A stretch of 64,000 nt of DNA. Origin: Hesseltinella vesiculosa (taxonomy: Eukaryota > Mucoromycota > Mucoromycetes > Mucorales > Cunninghamellaceae). Under the pieces are notes generated by a model that was not told the origin of the DNA, ran no database searches, and saw nothing but the letters and a program-made list of their open reading frames with translations. The stretch lies in NCBI GenBank assembly GCA_002104935.1, contig MCGT01000051.1, positions 62,001-126,000 of the forward strand, in the 5' to 3' direction. Positions within the stretch are counted from its first letter, which is position 1. Every line of letters starts with the position of its first letter. Made by a program: the position numbers and the translations under genes. Of the stretch, positions 32,151-43,726 are shown one piece after another.

Positions 32151-33611
32151 ATGCCTCCTGACACCACGATTGCCACGCCTGCCACAGATGCTTTGGATAC
32201 CAAGAAAGAAACTTGGATTGACCAAGTGATCAACACTACCCGCTTCATTGACATTGAGGTCGTCTCGACCGATTTATTTGAAGGTGCCTGGAAAGTCGTC
32301 AAGGCCATTTTCCCTGCGTGGAACAGAGACCAAGTCAAGTTTGTTCAATGCAAGGATGGCATCACCAATCAATGTAAGCAATGAAAAGCTGAAGAATTCT
32401 GTGACGCTTTTAAATCCTGATCCGGCCTTTTCCCCGTATTTGTTTGATAGTGGTCCGAGTGACCGAACTTTCACAACAGTTCTCTGTCTTGGTACGAGCC
32501 TATGGCCGAGGATCTGAACGTATTATTGACCGACGACAAGAAATCATTGTAAGTCAGGTCAACGGTAGTGGACAAGAAGGACTCACTCGTCGCTTTATTT
32601 TAAGAACTTGATTACACTGTCGCAAAAGGGACTGGCTCCACCATTGTATGCTCGCTTCCGCAATGGATTGGTATATGGGTTTATCGAAGGTCGGGTATCA
32701 CATGTGAATGATCTCGGCAACCCCAAGATGGCAAGCTGGATTGCGACTCGCTTAGCTCAGTGGCACAAGGTCGAGCTACCCAGCTCGTCGGATCAGCCCG
32801 TCACTCGTGATCAGCAGCTGTGGAAAACGATGCGGTCCTGGTTACAGCAAGGTACATCCATAAGCTACAAAAGATAGGTGACACAGGTGCCCATTGACCA
32901 CGTTTTCTCTATAGTGCCTGAACGTTACAGCGATCCCAAAACTCAAGCCGCCTTTGAAAAACACTTCGATATGAAATACATTACGGAAGAGGTAACATCA
33001 CACCGCACCCCTCCTATCCTCACTCTATTTTTATTCGCTTCTAGCTGGAGCAGCTGATCCAGCAATTGGAAAAGTTGGATCCACAGGTAGTGTTTTCTCA
33101 TAACGATCTCTTGTATGGCAACATCATTTTCAATGATGACAAAGGTAGGACAAGTTTCACACGTGACCTCTTTTTTTTTTTTTGGAGCTGACCCCACATG
33201 TCTTCATGCTCAACCTTTTCACTTTTTCTTTAAATAGAGGAGGCTGCATTTATTGATTATGAATATGGGTGCTACGGCTTCCGAGGTTTTGACATTGGCA
33301 ACCATTTCAACGAATACGCCGGCTTTGAATGTGACTACTCGCAGTACCCCAGTCCCGAATTCCAACGCGAATGGCTCACAGGCTACTTGACGGCCAGCCA
33401 CGACGGCAAAACCCCCGAGGTAAGCGAAGTAGAACAGCTGTACAGTGAAGTCAATGGGTTCTCTCTGGCCTCGCATTATTACTGGGGTCTGTGGGCCTTG
33501 CTGCAAGCCATGGTGTCCGACATCGACTTTGACTATATGGAATATGCTGTGCTGCGATTTAACGAATACGAAAGGAGAAAGGAACAAGTCTTGACCTCGC
33601 TGGCCGTCTAA
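32151..33611 (+). CDS. Choline/ethanolamine kinase
   Basis: Cytosolic kinase that starts the Kennedy pathway by phosphorylating choline or ethanolamine. Six exons (32151-32373, 32451-32548, 32605-32851, 32915-32991, 33045-33144, 33238-33611) close in frame to 372 residues. Motifs: SVLVRAYGRGSERIIDR in the N-lobe, the Brenner motif VFSHNDLLYGNIIF with catalytic Asp, and the choline kinase motif AFIDYEYGCYGFRGFDIGNHF with the Mg-binding Asp. The C-terminus is HYYWGLWALLQA. The family signature does not separate choline from ethanolamine; the rather short form fits ethanolamine kinases slightly better. The exon 3 acceptor is TAAG. Confidence 0.93.
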
Positions 33612-33730
33612 ACGTGAAGGCCTCTGCTTGGCCAAGGCGCGCGTTTCTATTTTAATAAAGTTCTTCATTTTTTTCTTTTTTTGATCTGATTGAAGCAAGG
33701 GCAAATAAAAATAAAATGAAAGAGAAAGAA

Positions 33731-34739
33731 TCAAGTATGCTTCCATTTGATGGAGATGCTGCCATGACTGAACTGGCCGATCTTTTCAAAGGCTATAAAA
33801 AATAAAAAGAGCATGAGCCACTGTCGAGGGCTTTCCTACGGGGTTTACCTGCTGGGCTCAGATCCACGCCGCCGTCTTCACAGGTGTCGCAGACGTCGAC
33901 GATGGTCACGTCCACAGTGTTGCCGGTGGGGCCGGTCACTTGCACGGTTTTACCACAGTTGGGGTTGTCCGACGTCTTGGCACCAAACTGCTTTGTGTTC
34001 AAGGCAGCAACAAGGTCCTTGTTGGACACCTTGGTTCCGCACACGTTGCTGCGGGTTTCAACATCGTAGTAGGTGCCTTGGCCGGTGAGGAAGCCGTCGC
34101 CAGGGTCGACGGTGCTTGTCATGCGGATGTTGCGAGTGATATCAAAATCTTCGTCGTGGTAGCCGCGGTCCACAAACACAGTGCCTTTGAGCATGGGGTT
34201 GGTCCAGTCAATGCCACCGTTGCGGTTGTACTGAACAGGGTCCAGCTCGGAACCGGCAGGGATGGCCATGCGCCGGCGAGTGGCGGCATCGCTATAGCCA
34301 ATGTCAAAGTAGGCAGGACGGTGGTTCATGCGTCGCGTAGCTCGGTTTCCTGTTCGGAAGTAGGGACTATCTTGTACATAGTTGTCATAGCCTTGGTCGG
34401 CCAAGTTGCGGCCATAGACTTCATAATCGTCCATCTCGCTGCGGAAGCCACGAGGCGGGTGGTTGTCTTCAGGATTCCAATAGCCGTACGTGGATCCATC
34501 ACGGCCACGATAGGATTTCGTAGGTCCATAGTCATCTTAAAAAAAAACGAGGTTAGTTTGGCAATGGCTTTAAAAGGAGCCTTACCTTGGGTTTGAGCAG
34601 CTCTTGCCGCCATGGCCAATTTACGAGCTTGGGTAGGATGATGGTGCAAGTACATATCATTCAATTCCACTGGCGCACGGTTACCATGGGCCAAGCTGGC
34701 CATGGTAGCCATCAAAGCAAAGAACAAGACTGACTTCAT
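33731..34739 (-). CDS. Secreted RlpA-like double-psi beta-barrel protein
   Basis: Three exons (34739-34586, 34535-33849, 33792-33731) close in frame to 300 residues. A signal peptide covers residues about 1-19 (MKSVLFFALMATMASLAHG). The middle 150 residues are Arg/Asp/Tyr rich, unrecognised and probably exposed. The C-terminal 110 residues form the DPBB fold: GQGTYYDVETRSNVCG, DLVAALNTKQFG, NCGKTVQV, VTIVDVCDTCEDGGVDLSPAAF and HGSISIKWKHT. Relatives include expansin/barwin-like wall proteins; the catalytic Asp of VDVCDTC and DLS is present as in RlpA and loosenins. Role in the wall or outside the cell is likely but unproven. Confidence 0.88.
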
Positions 34740-36146
34740 GAAATATAGTACAATGATATATATTAAAAAAAAAAGAGAGAAAAGAAAAATGAACAGCCAA
34801 AAAAGGCGTTAAAAAAAAATAGGCAGGGGCCGATCCGCTGTCAAAGCCTGGTTTTCTATTGGCGGCTGTTTCAGAAAAGCGTGGGCTCTCCGCCATTTGG
34901 CGAATGAGGCAATTCAAAAGCTGACTTTTTCTTTTAGATGCCTTTTTTTTTCTTGGCTTGTTTCAAACCGCTCACATCACTTCATGGCTACCTTGTACAG
35001 GAACTTGAAAGTCTCCATTTTACCCCTTGTTCAAATGCACGCCTGTAAAAGCGAGCACTCGGCCTTTTTTTTTTTTTGCCTTACTCCTCGTGGGTTGCTT
35101 GTCGTATGAAGCCACAGTCACCTGCTAATAGACAGCCAAGGATGGCAGGTCAACTTCTTTTTTTAACAGAGGAGCTAGGGTCTTGGCCGCTACGTAGAAT
35201 GGACGTGATCTTGACCTGAGGTAAGCTGAGGAGTGCTTTCATTGTAAGAAAAAGATAGTTCATATCTGTTTTGGCGGTCGTTGACCGCTGTAACCTTGGG
35301 AGATGTCAAGGCAAAGGCTTGCCTTTTTGAATTCCGGAGACACTGCGCCTTTGCAGCCCAAGAGAGAAAACGGGTCAGCTTGCAAATGTCGCGCGCACAA
35401 ACTGAGGACGTCTTTGATGGGGTGAATGGCGCGTAGAAAAAAAAACGACCTCCGTCCTGCAAGATGGTTTATGAGGATACCAGCGGCGCAACGGAACGCC
35501 AGGGATGACGGCTCATCATTTACATGTGCTCAGCTAACTTCATATTTTCTGATCCCAGGCGCAATCATCCGATCAGATTCTGAACAATCGATTCAACCTA
35601 CCGAAGCAAGAGCAGTCTTGCACGAATCGATTGGTTTAGAAAGATGATAAAACCGAGGAAATAAACGATGGCCCGTCCCTGCTGGGCGTTACCAGTCTGC
35701 TTGTTGTAGGCGTCCTGGTGAATACTGGTAAACCCAAAGTCCCAGCGAGACGCGGGCTTCAACCAAGCTGGACGACCGCACAGGACAGCATGAACTTTTT
35801 GAGCCCAAGCGTGGGTCCTCTCTTTCTTTTTTTTTTTTCAGGCCACCCAGGGCAATCTGAACAAAATGAAACTTCAAACAGATTCACTTCAAAATTGTCG
35901 CATAACTAGCTTGGATCTGGTGAGGTTCCCAACAGCACAGGAAGATCAAATCTCGTAACCGGAAAACAACAGCCATTCATTGGCTTAAAGCCGATAGGCT
36001 AGCATAGTTGAGCCTTGCTATTGGCCATGGACGCCGAAAACAGAACAAAAAAATGAATTTTTTTGCCCCCCTTCTTCTTCTCTCAGTTCCGTATTTTTTT
36101 TTATTGGGACTCTTTGTCTATTCAACAGCTTGTTGATTTGTAAACA
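34740..36146. other. Gap of 1.4 kb, no supported gene
   Basis: Several short ORFs (for example 35462-35190 minus, 35426-35647 plus) lack domains, splice models and coding bias. Short T runs occur near 34946, 35066 and 35826. Nothing else recognised. Confidence 0.5.
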
Positions 36147-37617
36147 ATGGAACAGGTAAGGAGCCAATGGATAGGAAATCGAGCTGTCATGCGAACAAAA
36201 TCAAGAAAGCGATCCTCTGCCATTTTTTTTTTTGGCACAAGCTGACACCCTGCTCTCATTCGATAGTGGATATTCACAAAGGACGAGGTGTTGAATTCTC
36301 CTTCCATTACGCATGATGGACTGTCTGCAGCTGAAGAACAACAGACAAGGTCAAAGGGTTGCTTGTTCATCCAAGCCATAGGATGTCAACTTGGATTGTA
36401 AGTGGTAAACGAATGAAGAAGCAAGAGGCAGGTACTGACATGGTTTGTATTCGACTCTCATTTGTAGACCCCAGAACACTGTTGCTACCGCCATGGTGTA
36501 CTTCCATCGATTTTATATGCGCTATTGTTTTAGTGACTTCAGCAGCGATGTAGGACAAGAACGAGTGGACGAGCTCAACCTCCCTTATTGATGATCCACG
36601 CCTCGGCTTTTTTTTATTATTATTATTCTTTCTAGTATTTGGCAGCAACGTGTATTTATCTGGCATGTAAAGTTGAGGAATCATCAAGAAAGGTGAACGA
36701 CGTGGCTACCGCTTGTATGATGAATCGTTGTGTCCAGGACGCTCGGAACGAAGAGAAGCAAAAGGCAAGTCAATCAAGGAGAGGCAGATAGAATCCTGAC
36801 AAAGAAAGGGGCTGGTTTTTTTTTTTAGGTGCATCAAGCTTTCCGAACCGCCACGCTTTGGCACGAACGTTTGCTGCTGGAAACCCTTTGCTTTGATTTG
36901 ACCGTCGACCATCCACATCAGCTTGTTCTCGAATTTGCGAACGAATTGGAAGGTAAATGAGTTGCCTGTGGGTGTGATCTTGTCGCTCATTTTTTTTTTA
37001 CAGCACCTGACAATGTAACACAGGCTGCTTTTGGCTTTGCTAATGATTCGTAAAGTCACCGTCTTTTTTTTTTAAAACGTGGGTGGGAAGGACACACTCT
37101 CATTTCTGTCTCTCTCTCTCTCTCTTAATAGCTTACGACGACCCCTATGCTTGATTTACGATCCTCAGATGATAGCTGCTGCATGTGTATTGTTAGGATA
37201 TCGACTGTCAAGCGTCAGGTTACCACTCGGCGCCGACACGATTTGGGGCAAAACGTTGCAACAGCAATCTGACCTGCTGGCAGGTATGGCGTATTCAAAA
37301 AAAAAAAATCGGAAACGGGTCAAGATCTTATCTGGTTTTCTGCTCATAGATATCGTTGGGGACATGATGACCGTGTATTCTGACACCTCGGTAAGAAAGG
37401 ACACTAGGCTACATGAAGTCGGTCACCGACTTTTTTTTTTTTCGTCACATAGATCGAGCTCTCTCCTAATTCAAATAGCCCGAAGACGAGACTGACACCA
37501 TCTTCCTATTCTTCACCATCACACCGACGCACCAATGGCCACCACAAATCCTCCTCTCTTCGCAATGGTTACACGGATAATGCGAGGCGCCCTCAAACCA
37601 CCACCTCCGAATCTTAA
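36147..37617 (+). CDS. Cyclin K/T-like cyclin (transcriptional CDK partner)
   Basis: Nine exons; the first is nine bases (36147-36155), then 36267-36397, 36468-36549, 36636-36764, 36829-36952, 37004-37049, 37132-37283, 37350-37390 and 37453-37617, 292 residues in frame. It resembles cyclin K: WIFTKDEVLNSPS, EEQ..RSKGCLFIQAIG, TVATAMVYFHRFYMRYCF, AATCIYLACKVEES, RLLLETLCFDLTVDHPHQLVL and the second fold FANDSLRRPLCLIYDPQMIAAACV. Such cyclins pair with Bur1/Ctk1/Cdk9-type kinases that phosphorylate RNA polymerase II. The intron after 36764 has a GCAAGT donor. The last exon has two possible acceptors; the one at 37451-37452 gives a Ser/Thr-rich tail and is preferred. Confidence 0.85.
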
Positions 37618-38528
37618 TACCCACGTCCTTTCTACCTTGTACCATAATGTTTTACTCTATCTCAATATCTCTATTGTATTGCCATCTTTGTCGTACTGTT
37701 CAGCAGTGATGTTCCCGGCTCGCATCAAATAAACAAAGCGTCGTCTCTCCCAGCGATGGACCCCGTCCCCCCCGCTCAGGGTACCTTCGTCGATGAAAAG
37801 TTGTCTTGTTCCGTCGTTTGTCTCTGTCTCGAAATACTGCATCCCTACAATGTAATAAATAAGTGCAGCGCTGCCTAAAGGGCCGACGTGTCATCATCTC
37901 CATCGCCACGCGATGGCTTTTGCAGGCTGAGGCCCATACAATCAATATCACCCGCACACACACACGCACATCCATCCTCTCCCGATTGACAACACACTGC
38001 GCGTGCACCCGGGCACTTGAGGTGTGATGGTCAGTGGCTACATTGTTGCCAGATCTTGTTTGCTCACAACGTAGCACGATTCTGCCCAGAATGGTTTGCA
38101 ACCATAATATTCGTATCATCCAGGCACACCGCCCTCATCCAAGGCGTCGTCCATCACTTCGTTGTCGGTTATTTTCATCAAAGGCACGTTTCATGAATAT
38201 TGATCTCATCGTTTTTCTGTTCCTCGACGATAAACGGATGAGGCCCAGTAGGCTCGTCATTACAATCTCATTCCATACGATTTAAGACGCTCTATTTTGC
38301 ATATATACCTGCATTTTTATGGTCCAGCCCAGATCCTACCCTGATCGCCATCGGCTGGGCCAAGCCATTCCAAGGGTGACCATTGAACGATTTGAATACC
38401 CTATCGCGATTGCAGATCTGTCCTTGTTGACAGACCAAGTACACCCAAAGGAAATACCACTCTCACGTTCAATAGCTCCAAAAAAAAAAAAAAAGAAGAA
38501 TAAAGTACATTCGCTTTTTTTATTATTA
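37618..38528. other. Region with coding-like fragments on both strands
   Basis: Minus ORF 37842-37657, after a TTGTAG acceptor-like site, reads MQYFETETNDGTRQLFIDEG and ends NTIEILR, and looks like a real terminal exon. Upstream on the same strand, a Cys-rich reading (CPGARAVCCQSGEDGCACVC near 38010-37940) and a WD-like piece (SFGCTWSVNKDRSAIAIGYS near 38460-38400) lie in other frames. The plus strand from 38319 also reads as coding. No consistent gene model could be joined. Confidence 0.35.
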
Positions 38529-41262
38529 TTAGGCTTTTACTTGTCGTGCTTTTTGGCTGGTCATTGTTGCGTCGTCGTCAGTGTTGTCAAACTCGTCAAA
38601 GTCGTCAAAAGCTGCTTCTTCATCATTTTCTTCCACAATAGCAAAACGGTTGGTCTTGGCGTTGGTGGTATGGAGAGGATTGCGAAATTCGTCGTCATCG
38701 TCCAAACCATGCTCTGCCGCAGAAAACATGGCTGGGCTATCGATCACCAGCTCATCCCTTTGGCAGTGAGAAAAGTCGATGAGAGGTCAGATGCGTCCCA
38801 GTCTCTGGTGACTTACAGCTCGTTACTTTCGTCTTGATCTTCCAGGCGCAAGGGGCGGGCGCCTTGTCGATGGTCGGGACGGCCGAGCCAGCCTTTCATA
38901 CGGTCGACCATGCCACTGCTGTCATGGGAAGGACCATTGCTTGTTTGGCGCTTGGGTCGGCAGTAGCAGCAGCCAAAGACCACGATAGCCAGGAAAAGAA
39001 CCAGTGAGCCATAGGTGCCTTTGGATTTCATGGATGCAGTGAGGCCAGTAGCATCGACATCACTGGCGTCCATGTCGGCTTCCTGGGAGGTAGGTGGTTG
39101 TTGATCCGAGTGTTGCTTCTCGGCTTCAAACGGTGTCTCCATATCGCCTTTTTCTTCCACCGGGTCGCTGCTCGTGGTTGGAATGGACGAGCCCACAAAG
39201 GAAGGCTTGCCGCCTACTTGGTTGGCACCCACGTGCATAAATCGGTTGATCATGTCCAGGGTCTCCAGGGGTTTGTCGTACGGCACCATGTGGCTGCCGT
39301 CCTTGATCAGTACATATGTCAGGTTGCGTTCCTCAGTATAGTGGCCGACCACCTTGTCACCAATCACCCATTCCAAAGGCTGGGCCTTCTGCGCCATTGA
39401 AATAATAACGTGAGCGATGAACGAGCCTGCTGTAGAATTACCTTGAACCCAATGGCGCCGTTCCAGGTCATGTTGCCAATCATGTATTCCGTGCCGATAT
39501 AATTGCAAATCAAATCATACTCCCCGCTAAACAAAAGCACTCTGATTTCGCTTATAATGCCAGGCATGAGCTAAAAAAAAAAAAAAAAAAAGTCAGGTAG
39601 TGCATACGCGGGTGATGATGTTACATTGAAAGCGGGCTTGCTTTGATCGCCAGCCAGAGCTGCGGACACGCCATGAGAACATTCTTCCCATCCCAACCCT
39701 TTCTTGCTAGCATGGATGGCATTGACTAAGCCTTGTTGCTACGAGTAAAGAAAAAGTAAGTGCTGTGAAGAACCGTTTGTTAAAAAAAAACATACGCGAA
39801 GATAGGTAGTGACGTCGGGGAGATCATAGGGCCAAGACATGCCACAGTCTGGGTAAGACTCATTGCGCAAGCGGATATCATACATGTTGATGCACACGGG
39901 GTTGCCTTCATTCTGACCATCGATCCTAGGAAGCGACCATCAATGTCATGCACATGCTTTTATCCAGCCAGGCAACTTACACTTTTTTGCTCGAATCAAG
40001 TATGTCATCTAACACCAGTTCACAGTTGCGATAGTGGATGGTTGAGGTGAGGTCCATTTCCTTTCGGCAACTGGCGAGATGGCGCTGGGCATCTTTTAAC
40101 AGCGAGTCAGAGAAAAGGTTATTCTGGACGCCAAAGTCGTAATAAGCTTCGTACTGATGTACGGGGGAGATCCAGCCATTGCCGATGGCAATGCCTTGAA
40201 GGTTATACTGGTTATTTTTTGAAAAGAGGGCATTGTGAGTGCCTACGGATGGTTTTCAGCTTCTATTTACCTTTGCCTTTCCTTCCCGATTCAATAACAG
40301 CATACGATCGGCAAAATAGGGGATATAGGTCCCGGCAAAGCTTTCGCCGGCAATGTACAGCTATGAGAAACGAAATCGTCAGCAACAGTACGGTTAGAGT
40401 GCTGGTATTACCTCTTGCTCATTGAGAGATGGGAAGAGATCAAAGAGCTTATCCAAAAAGGTTGTGAATTCTTCAGACACCTGAGTAAAAAAAAAAAAAA
40501 AAAGGCGTAAAAAAAAAGGATTTGTTTGTCTTTTTTTTTTTTTTTACCTGGGTCATGTTATGCATGTAGCCATTGCCATCGCTAAAACTAAACCCAGTAC
40601 CAACAGGTTGATCGACAAACACCACCGTCGCATGTTGGTTCCATCCACCGTCATTCAATTGTAATTTCAAGTCAGGCGTGACTCGGTAGGGCCCATTTTC
40701 CATAAATAAGCCATCCATACTAAAGAACGACACGTCAGTGACGGCCCATAGAAGTCTCTATTTAAAAGCAACTTACCTAGAACAGCCAGGCCCACCGTTT
40801 AACCAAATGATCTATTTTCACGCAAAAGAAGTACCCAGAGAAAGAATGCGCATGAAGCCATTGAGCAACGAAAAGGCGGGGCATGTCATTTTTTTTTCCG
40901 TTTGTTTCTTACCAGTCTCTTTGTAGGTGCATCATTGATAGCATCGATTTTCCAAAAGAAAATATTTGCATCGTGCTCAGCGGCAACTTGGATATGACTG
41001 CATGCCAAAAAGATGATGATTAGAGCGCATACGTAGAATGACAAGTCCATTACCCAGCATATTGCTCAAAAGGGATAGTGGAGAAATCCACTCCCGGTAA
41101 GCTGGTCACTTTGTACTTGTTTGCTAGCTCTAAGGAAATGAATGGTTTAGCAACTGATGAGGATGAACGAAAATGAAGATTACCTTGTTGTGCAGACACC
41201 CTTGAAAGTATCCAGAATGCTGATAACAAGCACACCCAAAGACCAGACGTTTGTGACAGCAT
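38529..41262 (-). CDS. Kex1-like serine carboxypeptidase, type I membrane protein
   Basis: Golgi enzyme that trims C-terminal Lys/Arg from processed proteins. A multi-exon gene of about 640 residues. Signal peptide in exon 1 (LWVCLLSAFWILSRVSAQ). Family blocks are VTSLPG, YAGHIQVA, the oxyanion loop [31 protein letters not shown], nucleophile GESFAGTYIPYFA, GNGWISP, Asp in FSGEYDLICN and His in KDGSHMVPYD. After an acidic Ser/Pro linker comes a membrane helix (YGSLVLFLAIVVFGCCYC) and an acidic cytosolic tail of about 120 residues with repeated Asp/Glu, as in Kex1. Introns are short and T rich (for example around 39569-39587 and 40481-40500 on the plus strand as A runs). Confidence 0.92.
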
Positions 41263-41877
41263 ATGAAAGAAATCAATCGAGAAAAAAAAAAAGAGGTAAT
41301 GTTTTTTTTAAAAAAAAAGGGTAATGTATGTTTGGAGACAGATGAGAAAGATGAGAGATGAGGAACGAATCAAGCAGCCAACCGTTGGATTTGCCACCTC
41401 CAAACAACAAATTCAGCAAGGAAAAAAAGGAGTAACGAAGGAAAGGAAAAGGGGCGCTTTTTTATTTTTTATTTTTTAGCAGTAGGCGGTGTTTGAAAAC
41501 GGCAGCATGATGGGAGGATCAAAAGGGAGGTTGTTTGTGCAACTCGCGCCCCGCCCAAGACTGTTGGATGATGGGGAGCTATTTAAAAAATAAAGCATCT
41601 GCTTTCTTTATTCTAGCAAGCCATAAAAGCAAAGAGACAACAATGGGAATGAACGTGACAAAAAGAGCACCTGTTTAAAGAGTGGGATGGGGGGGGGGCA
41701 TTGGCAAAAAAAAAAAAAAAAACGTCTGAAGCTAATTGGGATAATGAATGGGATGGGCACAAAAAAGGGAAGAGGCAGAAAATGGATAATGAATGAAAGG
41801 GGATATAAAAATAAGTGTACAAGACCGTAAGAACAAAAAAGGGAATACATAGATAAAAGGAGAGAAGAGAAAAGGTA
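41263..41877. other. Intergenic, no gene seen
   Basis: Kex1 5' flank and the 3' flank of the CC1-box gene. Low-complexity A-rich sequence, an 8-base G run near 41690, and A run 41705-41722. Confidence 0.55.
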
Positions 41878-43726
41878 TTAATTTTGCAAAAGCATGTGAT
41901 CAGGACCATTCCAGACGCTGATGAGGACGGCTGTGGTCAGGACAATGGCAAAGCGGCACCATCGCCAAACAGCACGGAATAAATTACGCGCAGTGGATTG
42001 GATGCGGCCAGTAAAAGAGCGAGGTGTGGTGGTCAGGTCGGTGCATGGTGATGGGCGCGTCACCCAGCCCTGGGGCGTTCGGGGAGGGAGCAGCGACATG
42101 TTTGGGTAGAGCTGGTCACGTGGCAGGTCCAATGCATTCACCAGATCGCTATAGTGATCATGGTCGTCGTCCTGGCTCGTGGTTGAGTGAGGATGGGTGG
42201 CAGTGGAGGAGGAGGTGGCGTCGTCGGCGTCGTCGCTGTAAGGATCAGGGGTCATCAGGCTGGTTTCCAATCGATTGACAAATTGGATGGCTTCGTCCAA
42301 GGACTGTTGATCGACGCCAGCAGCTCTTGCGAGCATGGTTTCGAAATCAGCCACGGAGGCGGCTTGTGTCCAGGACGGCAGGTCTTGCAAGGACAGATGG
42401 GACAGGGACATGGGTAGCACGGAGGTGCTTTTTTTGCGGCTGCTGCTGGAGGAGGCAGACGAGGATTGGGGCCGGTGTGTGGGTGTGGAAGTGGAGGCGG
42501 TCAAGGCAGGCTGCTGCTTGCGCCACTCATTTTCGAGCTCGGCCAGGAGGGTTTGGCGGCAGCGGTCGCCCATCACGGTGTGGATGTCATCGCCGGCACA
42601 GCTTGGGGCGGGTGTGGTGTTTGCGGAATGGATGACGACGCCTTGGTCCTTGAGCCGTTGAAGAAGCGAGCGATGTTCTTCAACGGTGGCGTTCAGCTCG
42701 TCAATGTGGCGGAACTGGCGTTCATAGGCTGTTTTGAGCTGTTCATGATCATCACGTGTGAATTGGAATTGGTCGAATTGCGACTTGAGCTGGCACAGAT
42801 CTTGCAGAGTGGAAGCCAGTTTGGTTTCGAGTTCTTGCTTGGATTTGGAGGCCAGATTGTTTTCAGACTGGAGGCGGTCGATCTTGGTGAGCAAGGTGTC
42901 TACGTCGTCGTCGTCGTCGTCGTCGGTGTCATAGCTTCTTGCGCTACTTGAGTTGGGGCTGGCACGGGTGCGACCGGCGTCGGTTCTTTTTTTCGAGCGG
43001 TCGAGGGGATGGGAGCGGCCGTTCATGGCCTCGAGTTCTTGGATCTTGTGGGTGGCCATGTCCAGTGTGCTGGTGAGATGCTGGATTTCGTCTTCCAGGG
43101 CTCGATGCTGGCGCACCTTGTTTTTGTTCATGACGGATTGCTCGTCCATCAGCGAATCCAGCTGGGCGGTTAGTTCCTTGTTCCTTGATTCCAGCACTTC
43201 AATCATGGCTTCACGGGTGCTTTGAGACGACACGAAGCCCATGGTGTCGTCGTCGTCTTCGTCGTCTTGGTCACTGTTGAATTCTTGTAAGCTTGCATCA
43301 TCATCGGCGGTGTGGCTGGTCAATAAGGAGGACGAGGGCGTGGGTAGAGCATCAGGTAAAGGAGCACGTGAATGTGTCAGGAGCTGCTCGTATCGTTGTT
43401 TCATCGCAATATTATTTTCTAGGAGCGACTTTCCAATTTCAGCCGCAAGTAGCAGGTCTAGATAGGTATGTAGAGACAACAGCGTGAGTGTTGTTGTTCA
43501 TGGGAGGACCATCAGCCGATGGGCATTTACCTCGCTCCTTGTCTTTCAGATTGTGGTAAGCATTCTTCAAAAGGGGAATGAGTTCTGCCGACGACTTTTC
43601 CGCCAGCCAAGACATGGATGACATGAAGGAATTAGTAGACATGGTGGGGGAAGGTGGAGCAGCCATCTCAGGTGCAAGATCAGGGCGGTGCACACTGATA
43701 GCAGGCGGTGTTATATGGCGTTGCAT
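41878..43726 (-). CDS. Coiled-coil protein with CC1 box and C-terminal membrane anchor
   Basis: Two exons (43726-43531, 43457-41878) close in frame to 591 residues. The joined exons give LKDKERDLLLAAEIGKSLLE at about residues 60-80. This matches the CC1 box of dynein adaptors (BICD, BICDR, Spindly, TRAK/HAP1: D-L-x-L-A-A-x-x-G-x-x-L-L). Coiled-coil segments follow, with SREAMIEVLESRNKELTAQL, EDEIQHLTSTLDMATHKIQELE and LLTKIDRLQSENNLASKSKQ; an Asp-rich linker is encoded by a GTC/CGT triplet run (42902-42925). The C-terminal 25 residues hold one hydrophobic helix (FAIVLTTAVLISVWNG) near the end, as in tail-anchored proteins. A cargo-membrane adaptor for dynein is inferred. Confidence 0.78.
42902..42928 (-). 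repeat. Triplet repeat coding for poly-Asp
   Basis: Eight CGT/GTC-phase triplets on the plus strand encode a run of aspartates in the linker of the CC1-box protein. Confidence 0.8.
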
